Source of the DNA: JAVWHX01 sp036639875
GTDB lineage: Bacteria > Bacillota_I > Bacilli_A > Erysipelotrichales > Coprobacillaceae
Direction: 5' to 3'
Length of the DNA stretch: 26,750 nucleotides
Assembly (NCBI GenBank): GCA_036639875.1
Contig: JAVWHX010000032.1
Coordinates: 1-26,750, forward strand
Position numbers and translations under genes: made by a program. Position 1 is the stretch's first letter. Each line of letters begins with the position of its first letter. The notes beneath the pieces were generated by a model. It saw only the letters and a program-made list of their open reading frames with translations. It was not told where the DNA came from and ran no database searches. This document shows, piece by piece, positions 21,450 through 26,750 of the stretch.

Positions 21450-23516
21450 CTAATTCCCACTTTTAATTGAATCGATGTCTAAGTCTCCAGCGAAAACTTC
21501 ATCATCTTTTCCTAATGCTCCAGGAATAACTGTAAATGTATTAGAAATACCATCTTGAGCATCTTTGAATGGTAATTTAGCTACTGAACTTAATGAAGAA
21601 ATAGCACCATGAGAATCTCTACCATGCATTGGGTTAGCCCCAGGAGCAAAAGGTTCTCCAGCTTTTCTACCATCAGGTGTATTACCTGTAGCTTTACCAT
21701 AAACTACGTTAGAAGTAATTGTTAAGATAGAAGTTGTTGGTACACTATCTCTATAAGTATGATGTTGACGAACCATTCCCATGAATGTTTCTACTAACCA
21801 AGTTGCAATATCATCAACTCTATCATCATCATTACCATATTTAGGGAAATCACCTTCAACAATGTAATCTACGATAACACCATCTTCATCTCTAACAACT
21901 TTAACTTTTGCATATTTCATTGCTGATAATGAGTCAGCAACTACTGATAATCCAGCAATACCAGTTGCGAAATATCTCTTAACTTCTCTATCATGTAATG
22001 CCATTTGAATTCTTTCATAAGCATATTTATCATGCATATAATGAATAACATTTAATGTATTTACATAAACTTGAGCAAGCCAAGCCATCATATCAACATA
22101 TTTTTGTTTTACATCTTCATATTCTAAATATTCACCAGTTACAGGGCGGTATCTAGGACCAACTTGTTTCTTTGTTTTTTCATCTACACCACCATTTATA
22201 GCATATAATAAACATTTAGCTAAGTTAGCTCTAGCTCCAAAGAATTGCATTTCTTTACCAACAACCATTGAAGATACACAACATGCGATAGCATAATCAT
22301 CACCATGTGTTACTCTCATTAAATCATCGTTTTCATATTGAATAGATGAAGTAGCGATAGATTGTTTAGCACAGAATTCTTTGAATTTTTGTGGTAAACG
22401 TGTTGACCATAATACTGTTAAGTTTGGTTCTGGAGCAGCACCTAGGTTTGTTAATGTATGTAAGTATCTGAATGAAGTTCTTGTAACCATATGACGTCCA
22501 TCAATACCAACACCACCAATTGATTCAGTAACCCAAGTTGGATCTCCTGCAAAAATATCGTTATAGTCTGGAGTTCTTGCGAATTTCACCAATCTTAATT
22601 TCATAATGAATTGATCAATGAACTCTTGAATTTCTTCTTCTGTAAAGATCCCTTTTTCAATATCTCTTTCTACAAAAATATCAATAAATGTAGAAGTTCT
22701 ACCAAGTGACATTGCAGCACCATTTTGTTCTTTAACAGCACCTAAATATCCAAAGTATAATCCTTGAATAGCTTCTTTAGCATTAGTAGCAGGTTTAGAG
22801 ATATCACATCCGTAAGTTGCTGCCATTTGTTTTAATTCACCTAAAGCTCTAATTTGTTCACTTAACTCTTCACGTAAAAGAATAGTTCTAGAAGTCATTC
22901 TTGTATGAGAAGTTGCTAATTGATTTTTCTTATCTTCAATTAATTTATCAGTTCCATATAATGCAACTCTTCTATAGTCACCAATAATACGACCACGTCC
23001 GTATCCATCAGGTAACCCAGTAATAATATGAGCTGAACGACAAGCTCTCATATCTGGAGTATAAACATCAAATACACCTTGGTTATGAGTTTTTCTATAA
23101 TCTCTAAATACTCTTGAGATTTCTGGATCAACTGTATATCCATTTGCTTCACAAGCTTGTTCTGCAATACGAATACCACCAAATGGTTGTAAAGATCTTT
23201 TGAAAGGAACATCAGTTTGTAAACCAACAATCTTTTCCTTATCTTTATCTAAGTATCCTGCAGCATGTGAAGTTAATGTAGATACGATCTTTGTATCCAT
23301 GTCTAATACTCCACCTGCAGCGATTTCTTTTTTAGTTAAATCCATAACTTGAGCCCATAAAGCAGTAGTTGCTGCTGTAGGACCTGCTAAGAAAGAATCA
23401 TCTCCATCATAAGGTGTGTAGTTTAACTGAATAAAGTCTCTTAAATTAACTTCCTTACTCCACTTTCCTGCTTGGAAGCCATCCCAAGCATCATTCCATT
23501 TTTCATTAAAAGTCAT
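21450..23516 (-). CDS. pflB: Pyruvate formate-lyase catalytic core lacking the glycyl-radical domain
   Basis: Formate C-acetyltransferase: pyruvate + CoA to acetyl-CoA + formate, anaerobic and cytosolic. The 688 residues cover the whole catalytic barrel: FKRSLQPFGGIR, TGLPDGYGRGRIIGDYRR, TPDYNDIFAGDPTWVTESIGG, PEPNLTVLWS, the catalytic pair Cys412-Cys413 (AIACCVSSMV), and TPDGRKAGEPFAPGANPMHGRD. Family proteins are about 740-760 residues and continue after GALGKDDE into the radical domain. Here the sequence ends FAGDLDIDSIKSGN, so the RVSGYAV domain is absent and is supplied in trans by the 79-residue gene two positions downstream. GGGGG lies about 7 nt before ATG 23516. The pfl operon has an extended -10 promoter. 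Confidence 0.96.
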   Translation of the reverse strand: MTFNEKWNDAWDGFQAGKWSKEVNLRDFIQLNYTPYDGDDSFLAGPTAATTALWAQVMDLTKKEIAAGGVLDMDTKIVSTLTSHAAGYLDKDKEKIVGLQTDVPFKRSLQPFGGIRIAEQACEANGYTVDPEISRVFRDYRKTHNQGVFDVYTPDMRACRSAHIITGLPDGYGRGRIIGDYRRVALYGTDKLIEDKKNQLATSHTRMTSRTILLREELSEQIRALGELKQMAATYGCDISKPATNAKEAIQGLYFGYLGAVKEQNGAAMSLGRTSTFIDIFVERDIEKGIFTEEEIQEFIDQFIMKLRLVKFARTPDYNDIFAGDPTWVTESIGGVGIDGRHMVTRTSFRYLHTLTNLGAAPEPNLTVLWSTRLPQKFKEFCAKQSIATSSIQYENDDLMRVTHGDDYAIACCVSSMVVGKEMQFFGARANLAKCLLYAINGGVDEKTKKQVGPRYRPVTGEYLEYEDVKQKYVDMMAWLAQVYVNTLNVIHYMHDKYAYERIQMALHDREVKRYFATGIAGLSVVADSLSAMKYAKVKVVRDEDGVIVDYIVEGDFPKYGNDDDRVDDIATWLVETFMGMVRQHHTYRDSVPTTSILTITSNVVYGKATGNTPDGRKAGEPFAPGANPMHGRDSHGAISSLSSVAKLPFKDAQDGISNTFTVIPGALGKDDEVFAGDLDIDSIKSGN

Positions 23517-23548
23517 CTTCTAACCCCCTGTAATTTTATTTCCCACTC

Positions 23549-23577
23549 ATTATAGCACTCTTACCTATACGAAACAA
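23549..23577 (-). promoter_or_regulatory. pfl operon promoter
   Basis: Minus strand -35 TTGTTT (23577-23572), 17-bp spacer, extended -10 TGCTATAAT (TATAAT 23554-23549), 33 nt before ATG 23516. An AT-rich region with A/T tracts lies upstream, including ATTAC-TTTT-GTAAT near 23654-23667. I see no clear Rex or FNR/CRP box. Confidence 0.75.
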
Positions 23578-23732
23578 TGGTATTTTCATCATTTTTTCAA
23601 GGTTTTTTTGGTTATAAAGAATATCTAGATGTTCGTGGCAATTTCACTATATCAAATTACTTTTGTAATCTCTACTAATATGCACCATAATTTTTTATAA
23701 ACATATTAAGATACACATTTAATCAAAAAATA

Positions 23733-23752
23733 AAAAGAGCATAAGCTCTTTT
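23733..23752 (-). terminator. Terminator of the EIIB-like gene
   Basis: Arms AAAAGAGC/GCTCTTTT, loop 4 nt, then a T-run on the minus strand. The stem ends in the stop codon of the gene. Confidence 0.8.
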
Positions 23753-24098
23753 ACTTCATATATTTCTTAATATCTTCTTCAATAAGAGATGATTGCTTAC
23801 CAAAAATCATTGATAAAGATTCTTTTCCTTCAACAATACCACTTGCTCCCAAAGCTTGAATCTTTTCAACATTAACAAGTGAATGATCAGTTAGTCTAAC
23901 TGTTAATTTAGAAGGAGAACTATTGACATCCTTGATATTCTTTTGACCACCTAAAGCCTCTAATAATGCATCTATATCAATACCAGATGAAGATTCATTA
24001 CTTAAACTAGTGTTTTTAATAAAGTGTGTATATCCTAAATAAAGTAACAAAACAGCAAGAATAATTCCTACAACAATTAAAACATATTCAAATTCCAT
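23751..24098 (-). CDS. Membrane-anchored EIIB-like (PTS glucose-type) domain without catalytic Cys
   Basis: 115 residues: one transmembrane helix (5-25, VLIVVGIILAVLLLYLGYTHF), a short Ser-rich linker, then an EIIB fold (residues 41-115) of the glucose/sucrose type. It keeps LLEALGGQKNIKDV, LTDHSLVNVEKIQALGASGIV and SMIFGKQ. The phosphorylated cysteine in the family motif CATRLR is replaced: the aligned stretch is SPSKLT, with Ser61 at the Cys position and no Arg. It therefore cannot pass phosphate in the normal way and is more likely a sensor, adaptor or regulator bound to the membrane. It is divergent from rodA. GGATGTG is about 5 nt before ATG 24098. Confidence 0.85.
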   Translation of the reverse strand: MEFEYVLIVVGIILAVLLLYLGYTHFIKNTSLSNESSSGIDIDALLEALGGQKNIKDVNSSPSKLTVRLTDHSLVNVEKIQALGASGIVEGKESLSMIFGKQSSLIEEDIKKYMK

Positions 24099-24118
24099 AT
24101 ATTCACATCCTTTTTTGA

Positions 24119-24151
24119 TTGAAGTATTTCTATTTTATAGTATACTATAAT
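24119..24151. promoter_or_regulatory. Divergent promoter region with 16-bp palindrome
   Basis: A perfect palindrome TTATAGTATACTATAA (24135-24150) lies between the EIIB-like gene and rodA. It contains TATAAT/TATACT -10 candidates on both strands (e.g. plus TTGAAG 24119-24124, 16 bp, TATACT 24141-24146). Confidence 0.5.
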
Positions 24152-24185
24152 AAGGAAAAAAAAGAAACATGAAAGGAGCAAGGAA

Positions 24186-25385
24186 ATGGAAAAAATAAAA
24201 AGTTTAATTCGCCAACAACCGCTTGTCTTTATAATTATTATCTTAGCCATCATTAGTTGTTTTGCCATTTTAAATGCCGCTCCTATTATTCAAAAACAAC
24301 CTGATCCTTATAATCTATGGATCAAACAACTTCTTTTCTTTGTGATAGGTGCAGCTATTATATTTATAATTTCTAAGGTTGGTAATGATCAAATTTATAG
24401 TAATATATGGTGGATATATGGTATTTTAATGGTTTTATTAGTTGGCCTTGTCATTGACCACTATGTTTATAAAATATTTTCTATTGATCACATTATTCCT
24501 TTGGCACATAGAGCTGGAGGTGCTACTTCCTGGTATAACATTCCTGGGTTTAGTTTACAACCTTCTGAATTTATGAAGATTGTTATTGTTATTGCATTAG
24601 CTCAAATTACAAAGGATTATCATCGTAATTACTTTGCGCCTACGCTTGAAAGTGAACTTAAATATATTTCAAAATGTATGGCTGTTGTTTTACCACCTGC
24701 ATTACTTATTTATCTTCAAAACGATACTGGTGTTGTATTGATAGTTATGACAGGCGTTTTATTTGTTTTATTTTCAAGTGGAATAAGAGGTTCTTGGTTT
24801 ACATTTGGTTTAATTTTTTCAATAGTTATTATTGGGATTGGTGCATATTTATTTATCTATCAGCCAGAAATTTTCTCTAAAATTATCACTGGACATAAAT
24901 TAGATCGATTCTATGGTTGGGTTGATCCTGAGGGAACTATTGGGAAAGAAGGATTTCAATTATTTTATTCTTTATTATCTTATGGTTCAGCTGGTTGGTT
25001 AGGTCATGGATTCCAAGCTGTTGTCAAAGTCTTCCCTGAAGCACAAACAGATTTTATCTTTGCAGTTATCTTAACTTGTTATGGTTATAGTGCTGGTTTG
25101 ATCACAATCGCTGGTATTGTAGCATTAGATATCGTTATCTTAAAGATTGGTTTCGATGCTAGTAATTCACGAGATAAATTCTTTACAATGGGAATATTTG
25201 GAATGCTTATCTTCCAACAAGTTTGGAATATGGGAATGATATTAGGGTTACTCCCAATTACTGGTATAACCTTACCATTCTTATCCTATGGAGGTTCGTC
25301 ATTATTATCCTATATGATTGCTATTGGAATGCTCGTAGATATCAACAGACAAAACAATATATTAAAAAATAAAGTTATATCTTAA
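24186..25385 (+). CDS. rodA: RodA/FtsW/SpoVE SEDS-family peptidoglycan glycosyltransferase
   Basis: Polytopic SEDS enzyme (399 residues, about ten membrane helices) that polymerises lipid II during elongation with a class B penicillin-binding protein. Motifs in order: ATSWYNIPGFSLQPSEFMKI (shown as SWYNIPG and LQPSEFMK), NDTGVVLIV, FYGWVDPEG, PEAQTDFIFAVI and GITLPFLSYGGSSLLSYM. The Asp of TDFIFAV matches a catalytic-region residue of RodA. RodA is more likely than FtsW by the loop pattern, but the call is by similarity only. AAAGGAGCAAGGAA precedes ATG 24186. It shares a terminator with the convergent rluA-like gene. Confidence 0.92.
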   Translation: MEKIKSLIRQQPLVFIIIILAIISCFAILNAAPIIQKQPDPYNLWIKQLLFFVIGAAIIFIISKVGNDQIYSNIWWIYGILMVLLVGLVIDHYVYKIFSIDHIIPLAHRAGGATSWYNIPGFSLQPSEFMKIVIVIALAQITKDYHRNYFAPTLESELKYISKCMAVVLPPALLIYLQNDTGVVLIVMTGVLFVLFSSGIRGSWFTFGLIFSIVIIGIGAYLFIYQPEIFSKIITGHKLDRFYGWVDPEGTIGKEGFQLFYSLLSYGSAGWLGHGFQAVVKVFPEAQTDFIFAVILTCYGYSAGLITIAGIVALDIVILKIGFDASNSRDKFFTMGIFGMLIFQQVWNMGMILGLLPITGITLPFLSYGGSSLLSYMIAIGMLVDINRQNNILKNKVIS

Positions 25386-25410
25386 AACAGGACTATTTGA
25401 GCCCTGTTTT
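25384..25410. terminator. Bidirectional terminator between rodA and rluA-type gene
   Basis: Arms AAAACAGG/CCTGTTTT with extra CT/AG pairing; T-rich flanks on both strands. The stop of the minus gene (25393) lies in the loop side. Confidence 0.75.
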
Positions 25411-26211
25411 TCTTATAACTTTTATTTGTTTCGTAACAGGATGAACAAAGGCAACCATTGTACTCGTTAAATCAAAAACACCATTCATTCCGCCATATAA
25501 TTCATCACCAATTAAAGGATGACCAATTGAAGCCATGTGAACTCTGATTTGATGAGTACGCCCTGTCTTTAATTCAAATTCAACTAATGACAAATCATCA
25601 TAATATGCAAGACTTTGATAGTATGTTACAGATTGTTTACCTCTTTCATCAATGATTCTTTTCATAGCATAGCCATCTTTATAAATTGGTTTATCAATAA
25701 TACCATTTTCTACTTTCCCTTGTACATGTGCTTGATAACGACGATAAATATGTGTTATATCTTTACATAATAAATCATGTATCTCACGATATTTCGCAAC
25801 AATCATTAAACCACTTGTTTCTTTATCTAATCGATTAACCAAGTGAATTGTAGAAGCTAAATTGATTTGTTGATAATAATAACTTAGTGCATTAGCTAAA
25901 GTTGAAGATGGATGAGAACGTGTTGGGATACAAGCCATTCCTTTTTCTTTATCAATAATAAGTAAATAATCATCTTCATATATAATATTTAAAGAAATGT
26001 TTTGTTTAGGAATTTGATTATCTTCTTTAGGATATATGAATGTTATAACATCATCTTGTTGTAATTCATATCTTACTGTTTGATGCATACCATTGACTAA
26101 AATATCCCCTTTCATCTTTATATCCTTTAATAACTTTTGACTTATTTTATGAGAACGTGCAAAATCATCAATCCGAGATTGATGATTCACAACAAATTGT
26201 CTTTTATACAT
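25393..26211 (-). CDS. RluA-family pseudouridine synthase
   Basis: Converts uridine to pseudouridine in rRNA or tRNA. The N-terminal about 60 residues form an S4-like RNA-binding part (QKLLKDIKMKGDILVNG). The catalytic domain opens with IIYEDDYLLIIDKEKGM; HLVNRLDKETSGLMIVAK contains the catalytic Asp129, and the GRTHQIRVHMASIGHPLIGDELYGG region (core GRTHQIRVH) is the second signature. The length, 272 residues, is usual for the RluD/YjbO-type group. ATG 26211 overlaps the NAD kinase stop by 8 bp (ATGTATAA); a nadK-rluA pairing is common in Bacillota. The exact target uridine cannot be told. Confidence 0.92.
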   Translation of the reverse strand: MYKRQFVVNHQSRIDDFARSHKISQKLLKDIKMKGDILVNGMHQTVRYELQQDDVITFIYPKEDNQIPKQNISLNIIYEDDYLLIIDKEKGMACIPTRSHPSSTLANALSYYYQQINLASTIHLVNRLDKETSGLMIVAKYREIHDLLCKDITHIYRRYQAHVQGKVENGIIDKPIYKDGYAMKRIIDERGKQSVTYYQSLAYYDDLSLVEFELKTGRTHQIRVHMASIGHPLIGDELYGGMNGVFDLTSTMVAFVHPVTKQIKVIRKTGLK

Positions 26212-26750
26212 TTAAGAAAGACCTTTTTAATCTCTCTATTAATGATACTCGTTTAAATTGAGCAAACCTAACACATTGATGAGATAACTTCACATCAACA
26301 TAAGTCACATCTATTAAATCAAAAACCAAATGATCAACACCCAATATAGAATCCTTAAAGCTTTGTGATTCAAAACGAATCACATGTGATTCATCTAAAA
26401 TAAGTGATGAGCCTAAAGAACGATATGCATTATGATGAATCCCCGCAATCTCACTTAACTGCATAATACCTGCACCCGAATAAACAACTGCCCCACCTAA
26501 AGATTTGTTATAGGCAGTTGAGCCAGAAGCCGTTGAAACACATAAACCATTGCCTCTAAATGTTTCAAAGAATTCTTGATTGATATATACATCCAATACT
26601 TGTGAACGCATATTGTTTTCAATTCTAAATTCATTTAAAGCAATATAAGAATCTTTATTTGTTTGAATATCTAAAAGATGTCGATTATATATCTTACATT
26701 GATTATTCTTTATATCTTGAACAAGCTCTTGATATTCATCCATCTGATAA
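26204..26750 (-). CDS. nadK: NAD kinase, C-terminal part (5' end beyond window)
   Basis: Phosphorylates NAD+ to NADP+. Only the last 181 residues lie in the window; the frame is open to position 26750 and the N-terminal GGDG motif would lie beyond it. The internal ATG at 26743 is not the start (no RBS; the frame continues upstream with Tyr-Gln). Visible signatures are NEFRI (NE-substrate motif), STASGSTAYNKSLGGAVV (STxSGSTAY) and LSEIAGIHHNAYRSLGSSLIL. The 3' end overlaps the pseudouridine synthase gene by 8 bp. Confidence 0.92.
   Translation of the reverse strand, partial: YQMDEYQELVQDIKNNQCKIYNRHLLDIQTNKDSYIALNEFRIENNMRSQVLDVYINQEFFETFRGNGLCVSTASGSTAYNKSLGGAVVYSGAGIMQLSEIAGIHHNAYRSLGSSLILDESHVIRFESQSFKDSILGVDHLVFDLIDVTYVDVKLSHQCVRFAQFKRVSLIERLKRSFLNV

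Noticed and set aside
21450..23516. PFL shortened by a sequencing or assembly frameshift
   Set aside because: After GALGKDDEV the next frames do not continue the radical domain; the tail, stop, spacer and RBSs of two further genes intervene. The separate radical-domain gene has its own start.
24077..24268. 63-codon minus-strand frame across the EIIB-like/rodA intergenic region
   Set aside because: It covers the divergent promoter and the start of rodA; no RBS and no recognisable motif.

Overview
The window is AT-rich, gene-dense chromosomal DNA from a low-GC Bacillota (Firmicutes). Genes have strong GGAGG-type ribosome binding sites, frequent GTG starts, short overlaps and compact intrinsic terminators. 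The gene content fits a strictly fermentative gut anaerobe: pyruvate formate-lyase, a secreted GH84 hexosaminidase, a short Rpn/PD-(D/E)XK family protein and a galactofuranose-type surface cassette. An Erysipelotrichales/Coprobacillaceae-like host is my inference; there is no rRNA marker here. I see no tRNA, rRNA, CRISPR array, prophage or complete insertion sequence.

Layout: (1) 1-1084, 3'-truncated secreted GH84 beta-N-acetylglucosaminidase behind a cre-like site. (2) 1333-3230, a PRD/EIIB-type regulator that looks split by an A8 tract, leaving a 99-residue tail frame. (3) 3383-4297, a MerR regulator fused to a membrane domain, with a textbook 19-bp-spacer MerR promoter. (4) 4364-7188, a 62-residue unknown protein, PAP2 phosphatase, serine acetyltransferase and MATE exporter. 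(5) 7268-10670, an operon of GNAT, UDP-galactopyranose mutase, GT2 glycosyltransferase and a second PAP2-like membrane protein. (6) 10826-13351, an Rpn-like protein, an exonuclease-BRCT protein and RNase HI. (7) 13464-15661, the plus-strand pepT and a lipid kinase. (8) 15688-18560, a PadR/HAAS(DUF1700)/DUF4097/PspC envelope-stress-type operon next to a membrane-anchored XRE regulator. (9) 18883-23516, the pyruvate formate-lyase region with pflA, a ROK sugar kinase and a DUF1648 membrane protein. (10) 23751-26750, a membrane-anchored EIIB-like domain lacking the catalytic Cys, divergent from rodA, then rluA-type pseudouridine synthase and 5'-truncated NAD kinase.

The most unusual system is the pyruvate formate-lyase. 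The catalytic core (688 residues, Cys412-Cys413) stops just before the glycyl-radical domain. That domain is a separate 79-residue gene (RVSGYAV, Gly54). Between the two lies a 67-residue protein that resembles the first half of the radical domain but has lost the Gly loop and instead carries a CX6C motif and an acidic tail. With pflA downstream this looks like a natively split, possibly three-part glycyl radical enzyme. Secondary themes are two membrane-bound one-component regulators (MerR and XRE types), several palindromic operators that overlap promoters, and a catalytically degenerate PTS EIIB domain.
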